This document shows positions 1-10,787 of a DNA stretch of 64,000 bases, piece by piece. The notes below the pieces were generated by a model. It was not told the origin of the DNA and ran no database searches. It worked only from the letters and a program-made list of their open reading frames with translations. This DNA comes from Symbiotaphrina buchneri (lineage: Eukaryota; Ascomycota; Symbiotaphrinales; Symbiotaphrinaceae). Position 1 is the stretch's first letter; every line of letters begins with the position of its first letter. The stretch lies in contig BCIG01000018.1 of the NCBI GenBank assembly GCA_001599915.1, positions 558,001 through 622,000 of the forward strand, written 5' to 3'. A program made the translations under genes and the position numbers.

Positions 1-339
1 GGCCATAGTATCCGTCGTCTTGACGCATGTAACAGGTGGTGTCGAAGACCAACTCCGGTCCCTTTGCACAAGGTAAGAGGCCCCCATGCCGGTGGCATTT
101 TCACTCGAGCACCACCGGCCTTTGCCCGCGAGATTGATAGCACTGGGGTCGAGGGAAGGCCGGGACAGATTTGAACGCGGTGACAACCGAGGGACGGTGC
201 GCTATTGCCGCATCCCAGGCCTGAGTATCACCGTCTTCGTACGGAGGAGTAAGTGCACTTGCGTAATTCTTGTGGTGATTATTCTTCTTCTCCTCGAATA
301 TGTGCACGGTGTAGAGCAACAAATAATGCAATAATTCGA
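1..339. other. gene-free left edge
   Basis: No coding exon is recognisable on either strand in these 339 bases. The stretch probably belongs to the upstream flank of the elongation factor gene that starts at 538, or to the end of a gene outside the window. Confidence 0.5.
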
Positions 340-537
340 TTTGGTCGCAGCTCGGTCACGTGGTGGTTGTAAAGGGCCCCGGTGACTAGCGCTGTCACAA
401 AATCTTCCCCCCGCCCACAAAAACCCACCGTGCGCCCTTTTCCTTCCTGTCACACTTTCAATCCCATTTCACCTCTTAACCACCAACTCCTTAGTCTTTA
501 TCATCTACTGTGACCTCGGTCCGCCATCAGATTCACA
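340..537 (+). promoter_or_regulatory. promoter and 5' leader of the eEF1B-gamma gene
   Basis: A palindromic CACGTG box lies at 357-362, about 180 bp before the start codon. From about 425 to 530 the plus strand is strongly pyrimidine-rich. CT-rich tracts of this kind are typical in front of highly expressed fungal translation genes. No TATA box is obvious. The role is inferred from position and composition. Confidence 0.45.
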
Positions 538-2163
538 ATGGCGTTTGGCAAGCTCTACACCTATCCGGTGCGTCTAATCACTAAACCCCCAATCCTCATT
601 CGCCTGACCACGAGCTGACGGAGTAAACAGGGAAATCCCAGGTCTCCTGCTATCCTGGCGGTTGCCAAGGCAAACAACCTTGACTTGGAGGTCGTCCACA
701 CCGAACCTGCCAAGGGCGTCTCAGAGGAATACCTCGAGATCAACCCTCTTGGGAAGGTGCCTGCGTTCGTGGGTGCTGACGGTTATAAACTCTATGAGTG
801 CATCGCCATCGCGATCTACAGTACGTATCTCTTTTCCCGTCGAGGCATACTGTTCCTCTCTGCCCTGTCGTATCCTTTAGAGTGATGAGATATTGTATCA
901 ATTTCAGTTATCCCTGTCTGAACAAGCTTGTTGAGATCATTAACTCTGACCTACTCATTCGTACTCAATTGCTGGAACTATCACGCATAAGTCAGGCCGC
1001 AGCTAATCCCGTTTCAGTCACCTCCCAGAATGAGAAGACCACCCTTCTCGGAAAGACCAAGCAAGACTATGCCTCTATTCTGAGGTGGATGTCGTTTGGC
1101 AACTCCGAGATCCTGCCTGCTCTAGGTGGCTGGTTCCGGCCTTTGGTCGGTCGTGATCCATACAACAAGAAGAGCGTCGAGGAGGCCCAGAAGACCGCTC
1201 TGAAGGTGGTCGGTGTCCTTGAGAAGCACTTGCTGGTGTCCACTTTCCTCGTTGGTGAACGGATCACCCTGGCCGATCTTTTCGTGGCTGGTACGATCTC
1301 CCGCGGCTTCCAATTCTTTTTCGACAAGAAGTGGCGCGCCGAGAACCCTAACGTCACCCGATGGTATGAGACTGTCTACAACCAGCCCATCTACTCAGCT
1401 GTTGTCGATAAGCTCGAGTTCATCGACGAGGCTATCAAGAACCAGCCGCCCAAGAAAGAGCAGACTCCTGCGAAGAAGGAGCAAGCCCCTAAGGCTGCCC
1501 CTAAGCCCAAAGCGAAGGAGGCGGAGGAGGAAGAGGAGGAGGACAAGCCGGCACCTAAACCAAAGCATCCTCTTGAGGCCCTTCCCAAAGCTTCCTTGGC
1601 ACTGGATGATTGGAAGCGGAAGTACTCCAACGAGGAGACTCGCGAGGTTGCTCTGCCCTGGTTCTGGGAGCACTTCAACCCCGAGGAATACTCCTTGTGG
1701 AAGGTGGACTACAAATACAATGATGAGTTGTCGCAAATCTTCATGACCTCTAACTTGATCGGTACGCGTGGAGGACCTTCCGCGGCTTTACTATGGTACT
1801 CTCTTACTAATCTTCTCGTAGGGGGTTTCTTTGCGCGCCTCGAGGCCAGCCGCAAGTACATATTTGGAGCAGCATCCGTATATGGCGTTGCTGGTGACTC
1901 CCTCGTGACCGGTGCCTTCGTCGTGCGGGGCCAGGAAGCGCTGCCGGCCTTCGACGTGGCTCCCGACTATGAGAGTTACGAGTTCACAAAATTGGATCCC
2001 AGCAACCCCAAGGACAAGGAGTTTGTCGAAGACCAGTGGGCTTGGGACAAGCCAGTCGTTGTTAATGGCAAGGTACTTTCTTCATCCGGAGCCTCTTACT
2101 TGTAGTATAAAGCTGACCGAGTTCCAGACATATGAATGGGCGGATGGAAAGGTCTTCAAGTAG
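538..2163 (+). CDS. translation elongation factor 1B gamma subunit (eEF1B-gamma)
   Basis: Five exons: 538-567, 631-820, 1018-1761, 1822-2072 and 2128-2163, giving a 416-residue protein, normal for the family. The order is a thioredoxin-like GST N-domain (start MAFGKLYTYP; LEINPLGKVPAF near residue 48), an alpha-helical GST C-domain (VGERITLADLF), a lysine/glutamate-rich linker (about 225-260), and the conserved EF1G domain ending in DGKVFK. All splice joins keep frame and rebuild family motifs, for example IAIY-ITSQNEKT across intron 2. This cytosolic protein anchors the eEF1B complex that recharges eEF1A with GTP during elongation. Intron 2 (821-1017) is long for this window at 197 bp. A 435-residue continuous reading frame at 798-2105 reads through introns 2-4 and is not the real product. 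Confidence 0.96.
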
Positions 2164-2597
2164 AAACATCTGCAGAGTTGTTCTAATGGACCCAAGCTAT
2201 GTGGTGCAGACAGCATAAATGGCATCTTGTAAGCTCAATACAATAGCTGTTCACAGTTGCTGCCCCTTCTCCATGGGACAGGCACATTCTATGGTTCGTT
2301 GCACTACGTTGCGGACTCATCGAAAACTCTGCAAGGTGAAAGTCATAAAGGATCATTCCCCATACCATGCAAGATGCTGAAGGTTCTTGGAGCGAATCTT
2401 CTGCTAGTTTCACCTCGTACGGAAATTCCTCTGGGTGTTATGCCCCTTTCACATTGATCCCACACATAAGACGCCATATCATCTGCCTTAGATCTATCCT
2501 GCTCATGATCACCGACAACTTTTCAAGTCACCCATCCAAGCCTGCTGTCCCAAAAAAAATGGCGAGCGCCTTACGCCACAAATGCAATGGTCCTTTT
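2164..2597. other. convergent 3' intergenic space
   Basis: The elongation factor gene (+) and the AMPK beta gene (-) converge here, so the 434 bp should hold both 3' untranslated regions. I see no further gene and no strong hairpin or repeat. Confidence 0.6.
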
Positions 2598-4208
2598 TCA
2601 CCAGTCGTCATCCGTCGGCCTGTAAAGTATGGTTGTGACGTGCTACAATGAATGGTTAGCCGTAAGAACTAGAACGCCAGACACTCCACTTCTGTGACTG
2701 CTCAGCCTACCTTGCGTTTGTATCTCGTTGTCGCACTGGTTGCTAGGACGTCGTCTTTGATGGCGCTCGTAGCTAGATGATTTAGCACCGTATGGTTGGG
2801 CATATTTAATACGCTGCTATCATCCTTCATGGGAGTTGTGCCATTCAAAATAGACTTGCTCAGGAACATCGGCAGACTTGGCGGGGAGGGAACTTCAGTC
2901 GTAGCTGTACAAGTAAGGAGATATTCTGGACAATCGTCGGGTTTGTCATAGTCCAGTAAGTACTGGGGGACTGTCGCGTGGAAGCTCCGGGACATTTGTG
3001 ACAATCCACTGGTCGGTTCTCCATTGCGTGCATTGCCCGATCCTCCCTCACTTCGGGCGTCTGTGGCTATATCGGAAGGCTGAGTCGGCGTTGGAATCCC
3101 TTGTCCGGTTTGGCCTGACGTTGGAGGTGCGAGAGGCACATCACTCGGGCTTACCTCAAGATAGTTGACCAGGATGTTCGTAAAGTCGACCGTGGTCGGC
3201 ATGTCATCGGAGGTCCTCATGTCGCCATCAACAATGAATTTAAGGTGGTGAGTTCCCGGAGGAAGCTGAAGGACCGCAGATAGACGATTGTTGCTTGGAC
3301 TGATAACCACGGTCAGCACGAGACCGATACAGGGGACAGTACAGATATTGTGCAATTTGGAAGACTTGGTCTACCCCGAGGGTGGTGTAGAGATGTCTCA
3401 AAACCAAAGGACCCTCTTCTCTCGTGAGGACATACCTTCTGTGTAGCCGATACTTTTTGTTCCATCCTGCAAACGTACCGGTGACGAACACCTTTTCTCC
3501 TCCCTGCTTCCACTCAATGAGTGTGGGGACTGTACGGTTTACTCCTCCTGTGAATGCATGAGGCTGAAGTTCATCACCAATGTCATCGTCATCGGTCGCC
3601 GTCGTGGTGCTGAATAACGACTGCTTGCGGGCAATAGGCCCTTCCAATTCCATATTGTGGACACCCGAGTTAGCTTCAATCGGGGAGACTATTGGCGAGC
3701 CAGGCGTATGATCTTCCTCTTCGATTGGCAGCGGGAGTCGTGGCGGTCGGTTGTTGTGTGTTTGAGTCACATATGGCAGATCTGATGGGATTCTCGGGAC
3801 ATTGTTTGGCTCATGAGAATGGCCTGACGGAACGTTGACAGGCCCAGGGTACTTGTCATTGTCCTCGCGATCCGCTCGCTGCGACGACGACTCTGCAGCG
3901 GTTCTTTCAGCCGAAGCGTGTGACTGTCCATGGGGGCTATCTATTGTCCGCGATCGTTGACGAGACTGTGGATTGGATGGGCGTGTCTGCAAGGTTGGAT
4001 ATGCGGTCGCACTTGCGAGTGACTCGGATGGTGGGGCAGCCGTTGCCTTGCCGGACGTGAGAGCATGGATTGAATCTCTCCGCTTCGGCTCTCTTCGGAC
4101 TGAGCTGACATTGCTTGATGGCGACTGTGCTGTGGATTGGCCACGGTTAGACGGACCGGTCGGTGAGCCAGATTCAGAACCAGCAGGCCTCGAAGGATTG
4201 TTCCCCAT
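2598..4208 (-). CDS. SNF1/AMPK kinase complex beta subunit (Gal83/Sip2 type)
   Basis: Three exons in transcript order: 4208-3436, 3299-2711 and 2642-2598, giving 468 residues. The start was set at MGNNPS because the family begins with a myristoylated Gly2; an in-frame ATG 36 bp upstream (MIEPLDKPP) would hide that glycine. A long Ser/Pro-rich disordered N-terminus (about 1-230) is followed by a CBM48 glycogen-binding fold (VFVTGTFAGWNKKYRLHR, LQLPPGTHHLKFIVDG). The C-terminal ASC domain, which binds the alpha and gamma subunits, runs from PQYLLDYDKPDDCPEYL to a tiny last exon ending in YRPTDDDW. The protein scaffolds the glucose-responsive SNF1 kinase and directs it to membranes or glycogen. 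Introns are 136 and 68 bp. The join RYKRK-HVTTILYRPT supports the 45-bp terminal exon. Confidence 0.95.
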
Positions 4209-5043
4209 CTTGATTAGAGGTGGCTTGTCCAACGGTTCTATCACCTAGCAGAACCCAGCTCATTTGTTTGATGAAAAAGTCACTGGCTTGCCCAGGGCAA
4301 TAGCCTTTTGGGGGGAGACAGCCTTGGGCGATCTGCGAAAGGAGTCACTGTACACGCTGGTATCTTGCTGCAGTCACTGCACACCCGTGCGCGGGGCAAT
4401 TTTGAGCTGTTCCTTTTCGGACCACGCAGAAGCTAGCACGGACAGGCTGCGATCCAAAATGTAGCGCCTGTGCCTATGAGGAAGTGCACTGGGACGACAT
4501 ACAGACGCTCCGGAGGTGGCGGGCGGGTTATGATGATCCTCTGAATAAGGTGGTGAATAAGGTAAGGTAAGGTAGTCCCTTCGTACGGAGACAGTTGGGG
4601 GAGAGATTGTGGGGTGGGCTGGATGCAGTTGGGCGCCGTATCGTTACACGTTACCTCAGGTCGGGTAAGGTAAGGTACCTTAAGGTAAGGCAGGTACGGT
4701 AAGGCAATACGGAGTAGCTCATAAGACACGGCAAAGTACTCTGTACTCGGTGGAGAACTCGGCTTGGTTCAAGTTTCAAGTACCTGGTACTTATAGAGCA
4801 AACATACCTTACTTGCTCTTGTCGTACATGTTAGGCCCATGTCTTCGAGCCTCCTCACCTCCTTCCCCTCTGCACCATTACTACAACTTTCGGGGTCTCC
4901 ATCATTCGGTCATGTCCTCACCTCACGTCGCTTGAAGGAAGGCGAATGCTTGTAATCTGCAGCATATGTAGCTTGTCGCTGGCCGATCTGCCAATGCGTA
5001 CCATCTTCTATACCAAGTCTCTCATGGGCTTCCGATAGTCGCC
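4209..5043. promoter_or_regulatory. divergent promoter space with GGTAAGG/GGTACC repeats
   Basis: The AMPK beta gene (-) and the small membrane protein gene (+) diverge from this 835-bp space. Clustered copies of GGTAAGG, GGTACC and CCTTAAGG lie at about 4558-4575 and 4660-4710. The same motif recurs upstream of other genes in this block. No coding exon is seen. Confidence 0.5.
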
Positions 5044-5607
5044 ATGGCCAACTATTTCATTCTCGCTTTCAACGCAATCAATTACCTCCTTCTACCGCTT
5101 GTGAAGCTTGCCTCGTATCTGCGGATCGCATTTTCTCCCGCCATACACCTCGCCAGCCTTTTATGCCGCATCTTCGTATCCGGTCCCCTGAGTGTTCTAG
5201 CCAGGTTTGAGGTCTGTTCTTCGCATCTATGACAATTTCTGGCCTTGCCTGACAGGTTAGCATCCTTATAGACCATGTATATCTTCCTTGGCAGTGCAGC
5301 CCTACTTGGGATCTTTGCAGGTTCGGTTTTGCATGTCATCATGATGGTGCTCGTGAATCTCCTGAGCTTGGAGAATGAGAGCGTCAAGGACAGCACCTTC
5401 GAGGATGGGCGACGTCTCCTGCCGTCTCGGAGCCGGAAACAGGCTTATGCGACCCCGCAGCTGACCGCGCACATAGAAGGAGATGCCGAGAAGGAACGTG
5501 ACTATCCGATAATTATGGAGTCATCAGGTGGTTATGACAGACAGAGAATCAGAGGAGGATTGCTGGCTCAAACGATCCTCGAGGAAGATGATTCTGACGA
5601 ATCTTGA
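5044..5607 (+). CDS. small two-segment membrane protein of unknown function
   Basis: Two exons, 5044-5211 and 5272-5607, separated by a 60-bp GT-AG intron, give 167 residues. The first acceptor candidate at 5255 puts a stop in frame, so the one at 5271 was used. The N-terminal 56 residues are strongly hydrophobic (YLLLPLVKLASYL, FSPAIHLASLLCRIFV). A second membrane span follows (IFLGSAALLGIFAGSVLHVIMM), then a polar acidic tail ending in EEDDSDES. This layout suggests an ER or other endomembrane protein with a cytosolic tail. The arrangement resembles the seipin partner Ldb16 of yeast lipid droplets, but that is only an impression of layout; I do not recognise the family. It lies between the AMPK beta and derlin genes. 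Confidence 0.75.
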
Positions 5608-6462
5608 ATCTTTTTAGGTTCGGGGATGCATATACGCAATACCGACAGGGATCCTGTAGTCTGTCACTCATATGCTCACTTCGCCTTAACCTTCGGAGAA
5701 GCCAACGCGCAATATCCCATGTCTGGATAACTACCTAAAACTAGGCTCCCTGCCATGAGGATGGGACGATGTTCCAGAGAGCCGAAGTTTCCCTTCTATA
5801 TGCTCTTTCTACCAATTATGTTCTCGCCGGTTTGCTCACCTGTTCGCGGCCGGAGTCAGCTTCCGATGGTAGGAGTTCGCGTGTGGCTTGTACTGTTCCG
5901 AGGTGCAGTCCTGGTAGACGAATGACATGACATGACGGTTGAACTGCAGTGTGGAGCTTAGACAGATAGGAGCCGGAGTTGCTTTGGACGTCAGATCGGG
6001 ATTCAAGGTCTCTAAAATCCGTTGCCCGCCTTACAACCTCAGTCTCCTACCTTATGTACGATTTCCTGAACATGAAAATACCGAAGGTACGCACTGCATG
6101 TTATGAGTGGTCTGGTACTATTCACTGGAACTGTGTTGAAGGTAAGGTACCTTAAGGTAAGTTAGTGGGGCTCCCGGCCCGACATTATTCCGCGAAAGAC
6201 GGACGAAGAAAGCAGAAGAGAGAACGACCTAGAGAAGAGGCCAGCACACCCGAACAACACCTTACCTGTTCGCAAGATTCAAGGCAAGTCAAGCCAGAGA
6301 GGGGCTTTCTCAGGCATCATTTTATGAAGTAGCCATGACTACCGAGACCGTTCAATGATTCCCTCGCATGTCTGTCTCCCACGTCAAGTCTGAACAACAA
6401 GCATCTATTCGGCTCTCATCCCTGTTCCTTTTCCGAGAGGTGCTTTCATAATCACGCTCAAG
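5608..6462. promoter_or_regulatory. intergenic space upstream of the derlin gene
   Basis: 855 bp without a coding exon. One motif cluster (GGTAAGGTACCTTAAGGTAA) sits at 6141-6160, about 300 bp before the derlin start. The rest shows no clear structure. Confidence 0.45.
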
Positions 6463-7776
6463 ATGGACGTCTTCTGGGCTGCGCCCCCGGTCTCGAGGTG
6501 CGTAGTGCTATTTCATGATTCATCCCGTCTTGGAGGGGCTTGCGCTTTCCTCTGCCAAAGCCGGTAGTAACGAGCGGTCACTCACGCTGACATCTCAGGA
6601 CCATTGCAGCCGCGGTGCTGGCTACTTCTGTTCTGGTCTACACTGGGATCTTGGATTTCAAATACCTGGTATTCGTGCCCGGCTGGATCTTTAAGCTACC
6701 ACCGGATCTCTGGCGCCTTGTGACTGCTTTTCTTATCACCGGCCCCCAGTTCAGCATACTACTGGATACCTACTTTAGTGAGTCCTCAGCGGCGGTGACA
6801 CAACGCAGCACTCACATTCCCAGTGTATACCTATACAAGTGCGCTTGAGACGGAGTCCGCCAGATTTGCTCGCCCGGCGGACCTCGTCACATATCTCTGC
6901 TTCGTCTGCCTGACGATTGTGGTAAGCACGCCGTTTCAGTAGTTCTTGTATCGCCTTTCTTGAAGTACCTCGCATATCTGCCCGCCCAGCCGTATCTAGC
7001 TGAAGCGGTTCCTGGAAACGAGGGAGATTGACCTTGGGCTCCATCTTAGTCTGTCATTCGCAATCAATCCAAAGACTGAGATGGGGTGCAAGATGGTGGG
7101 AATGTCACTTGAGATAACCTGCGTCGTCCTCAAAGTCGATGTTGGGTGGTTTTGGCTCCCTACATGTCCATTTATATGATTTGAAATTATTTCGCCTGCC
7201 CTGTTACAGCTTCATACATGACGTGCGGAGCTCAACTGACTTGCTAAGGTCCTCAACACAGTAATATTTGGCGGCGTGGTGTTTACTCCAGGTAAGGCTC
7301 TTACAAGACTTTTTATGGCAGACAGCTGATGTGAAGAAGCCCTGATCCTGGCACTAGCTTATACTTTCTCCCAAGAGCAACCACGGAGACAGGTTACCTT
7401 TTTTGTCATCACTCTTCCAATCAAATGGCTGCCGTACACGATGCTGTTGATGACTTTCATCATGGGAGGACCGCAGGCCGCCAAGCAACAGGCATCTGGC
7501 TTGTTAGCTGCTCATCTATATGACTTTCTGACGCGACTGTACCCCACCTTTGGCGGCGGCCCTACGCTCATATGGACCCCGCAATTCGCCCAGCGTTGGT
7601 TCAATAGCAATACCCCGAGGACGAGTTCTAGAGCATATGGAACATCTTTCCCGGCAAGGGCCAATGATCGGCAGCAGACGTCCGCCTCAAATAGGGGCTA
7701 CACCTCGGGCTTCAGTGCGGGTGTTTCAAACCTCTGGGGAAATCGAGGCTCCGGACGGCGCCTTGGAGGAGATTGA
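6463..7776 (+). CDS. derlin, ER-associated degradation channel protein
   Basis: Five exons: 6463-6497, 6599-6777, 6824-6921, 7249-7291 and 7340-7776, giving 263 residues. Family marks are the N-terminal PPVSRTIAAAVL segment, PPDLWRLVTAFLITG, DTYFMYTYTSALE rebuilt across intron 2, FGGVVFTPALILALAYTFSQ rebuilt across intron 4, and the TM segment MLLMTFIMGGPQAAK followed by GLLAAHLYDFL. Derlins are rhomboid-like pseudoproteases in the ER membrane that help move misfolded proteins back to the cytosol for Cdc48 and the proteasome. The tail (about residues 205-263) is Ser/Arg/Gly-rich and low in complexity. Intron 3 (6922-7248) is unusually long at 327 bp. Both its junctions still join family-consistent sequence (CLTIV-VLNTVIFGG). 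Confidence 0.92.
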
Positions 7777-8457
7777 ACACATGTGGATGACAGCTATCTG
7801 AAACTAGCTCCTTTACCTACACATAATAGAGATGTTGCATCCTCTGTTATCTGCTTGAAAGGTTTTGGGTTCCTTCAAACGCTTACCAAGGATGCGCTAC
7901 TTGAGGTTAATCCTTTGCGGTGTCTGCGTACTTCCAGGTTAATATGACTTTGGTGAGGTACCTTACCCGTGCAAGGAAGTACAGGCTAGGGCAATCATCA
8001 CCGACGCTCGTATAATGTGCAACTGCTGGAGGATTCTTCTAACAGTATGAACTTCGTAATTTTGTGTATAACTTTCTGGTTGCTTGCTAGGTACCTTGTG
8101 TAAGGTAAGGTAATGTAAGGTACCTTGCTCCCGTGTCATAGAACATCCCTTCGTGGATTGCTAGGGTGAATAATACAGTGACTTTCAAAGGGTGGAGTAC
8201 CTTGATGTTGGTACCTGCTCACATGTAACATTACCCTAGGTACAGCACCTTAGGTACCTTGCTCAAGTACCCAACTCCGAGGCTTACCCTGGTTCGGAAC
8301 TTAGCTCGCCCACAAGTTTATTTCAGAAGTGTCTGCATTTTAGAATTTCTCATGCGACAGCCACCAGGACCACTCGATACTCCAGTCGCCGCGACCTTTG
8401 CACTCCCGAAGTCCGCAGCATCAGAGAGCAAGATTAAGCTTGGAGGAAATTGTCAAG
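7777..8457. promoter_or_regulatory. intergenic space upstream of CBF5 with repeat clusters
   Basis: 681 bp with no coding exon. GGTACCTT, GGTAAGG and related motifs cluster at about 7955-7970, 8088-8126 and 8230-8262. The frame of the downstream gene is open back to about 8398 but offers no ATG before 8458. Confidence 0.5.
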
Positions 8458-10141
8458 ATGGCCCTTGTGCCTGCCAATGATGAGCGGGACTACAGCATCA
8501 AGCCGGAGGCTGTGGCTCCCAATGTGGACACCAGCACTTGGCCGTTGTTGCTGAAAAACTACGATAAGTGTCAGCATCTCTATTGAACGGGATGCATTAC
8601 GCTTGCTCACCTATTTGTTCCAGTGCTGGTGCGGACGGGCCACTTTACACCAATCCCCAGTGGCTGTACGCCGTTGAAACGTGATCTGAAATCCTACATA
8701 AGCTCCGGTGTCATCAATCTCGACAAGCCCTCAAATCCCTCCAGTCATGAGGTCGTAGCCTGGGTCAAACGTATTTTAAGGTAGCTCTGGCGCTAATCCG
8801 TTTATTTTGTCCAACTGACGTGTATAGGATTGAGAAAACTGGTCACAGCGGCACCCTTGATCCGAAAGTGACCGGCTGTCTCATTGTATGCCTTGATCGT
8901 GCCACCCGTCTCGTCAAATCACAGCAGGGAGCTGGAAAAGAATATGTCTGCGTTATTCGGCTCCATGACCGACTTCCTGGCGGCGAAGCCCAGTTTGCCC
9001 GCGCTTTGGAAACGCTCACGGGAGCCCTTTTCCAACGCCCGCCCCTTATTTCCGCCGTGAAGCGTCAACTGCGCATTCGGACCATTCATGAGAGCAAGTT
9101 ATACGAATTTGATAACGACAGGCACCTGGGCGTGTTCTGGGTCAGTTGTGAGGCCGGCACGTATATCCGGACGCTTTGCGTTCATCTTGGTTTGCTTCTC
9201 GGGGTCGGTGCCCACATGCAAGAACTACGAAGGGTGAGGAGCGGAGCAATGGACGAGCAGGATGGAATGGTTACTCTGCATGATGTGTTGGATGCTCAGT
9301 GGTTATTGGACAACACTCGCGACGAGTCTTATCTTCGAAGAGTTATTCGGCCGCTTGAAAGTCTGCTTACGAGCTACAAACGGATTGTCGTCAAGGATAG
9401 CGCTGTAAACGCCGTCTGTTATGGTGCCAAGTTGATGATCCCAGGCTTGCTCAGATACGGTATGTCATTTCGTCGCAACGGAGAAATTTGGATCGCTAAC
9501 TTGCTGGGCAGAGGCGGGCATCGAAGTGCATGAGGAGGTGGTACTGATGACCACCAAAGGGGAGGCGATCGCATTGGGCATTGCTCAAATGTCCACAGTA
9601 GAGCTCTCTACCTGCGATCATGGTGTCGTTGCCAAAGTTAAGAGATGTATCATGGAGCGAGATACATATCCTCGACGATGGGGATTGGGACCTGTGGCGG
9701 TCGAGAAGAAGAAGATGAAGGCAGATGGGAAGCTGGATGTGAGTCAACCTTGTCGCTGTTCGGGAGGTGTTACTGACCGTCCAGAAATATGGCCGACCCA
9801 ACGAAGCAACTCCAGCAAAGTGGCAGCAGGAATACAAAGACTTCAATGCCCCGGCGGAGAGCGCCGCTGACCAACCACTAAAGGAGACCACAGCTCGAGA
9901 GGACGTCTTGAAAGTCCCTGCGATACCGCCCGTAGATGCGCCTCCTGCTGGAGAGCTCCCGTCGCATGCACCAGAGCCCGTGCTCCAGAACGGCGATGCG
10001 AAGAAGAGGAAGCGCCATGAAGAAGAAACGCCAGAAGAGAAGGCGGAACGCAAACGCAAGAAGAAGGAGAAAAAGGAGAAGAAGGAGAAGAAAGAGAAGA
10101 AACGGCCAAAGAAAGAAGAGTCCAGCGATGAGAGTGACTGA
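8458..10141 (+). CDS. CBF5: H/ACA snoRNP pseudouridine synthase Cbf5 (dyskerin)
   Basis: Five exons: 8458-8569, 8624-8780, 8828-9459, 9512-9738 and 9785-10141, giving 494 residues. The order is the dyskerin N-domain ([20 protein letters not shown]), the TruB catalytic domain with the active Asp near residue 101 in [12 protein letters not shown], a PUA RNA-binding domain (about 268-345), and a lysine-rich KKEKKEKKE tail. The sequence follows yeast Cbf5 almost without gaps. The protein works in the nucleolus in box H/ACA snoRNPs, where guide RNAs direct uridine isomerisation in rRNA and snRNA. Intron 1 has a slightly weak donor (GTCAGC), chosen because only that join gives KLLVRTG. The first ATG in frame after a long ATG-free stretch was used as the start. 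Confidence 0.97.
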
Positions 10142-10787
10142 TGTATCACGCGTTCTGTGTTTCCTCCAATGGCTCTTTCGGTCTCACTCGCCGAAGACGA
10201 TCTCTCATCTGCATATATCCAAGGCGCTGTGTGTACCATTAGTGGATTCGGGAAATGGAGTTAGGTTTCATCGTGTGTTACAAGCCCTTGTTACCAGACC
10301 ATAACATAATGAAGATGCGGGTGGACTGAGCCGCGGAAAGAGCGCATCCCACGACTGCCTAACAGTAGTCTTATCATTGCATAGGTACCTTATCTACCTT
10401 ACCTAGGCGTGTATCAGGGTCCAAGAGGATGGGTGCCTTCGATATACGTAGATACCACCCGCCTTACCTAAGGTAACCCAAGGTAAGGTAATGCAGCGAG
10501 GCAGGTAAGGTAACGGAGTACGAAGCGTGAATTGTGGACTGGGCCTTGAAGTTGGATGAGGAGCATGCACGGAAATGGTATCATCAGTACGGTGTACTTT
10601 ACAAAGTACCGATAATCTGTAAAGCGCACTCACTCGCTCGCTACCTTACCTACCTTACCTTACTTAAGGTAAGCCAGTTGAGACCCCGCCTGGCCTTACC
10701 TATGCCTCCCTGCTGGACAATAATGACGACGTCCGTCCCAACGACACTGGAAATGACCTTTTGACCCCTTGTACGACCTCCAGCAAC
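10142..10787. promoter_or_regulatory. intergenic space with the densest GGTAAGG/CCTTACC repeats
   Basis: 646 bp between CBF5 and the Fyv10-type gene. Repeats cluster at 10383-10408, 10461-10512 and 10640-10672, in both orientations, and make up a large part of the sequence. No exon is seen. The position is the promoter of the downstream gene. Confidence 0.5.

Noticed and set aside
798-2105. 435-residue continuous frame starting MHRHRDLQYV
   Set aside because: It reads through introns 2-4 of the elongation factor gene; its first 70 residues are intron sequence, and the spliced model rebuilds the full family protein.
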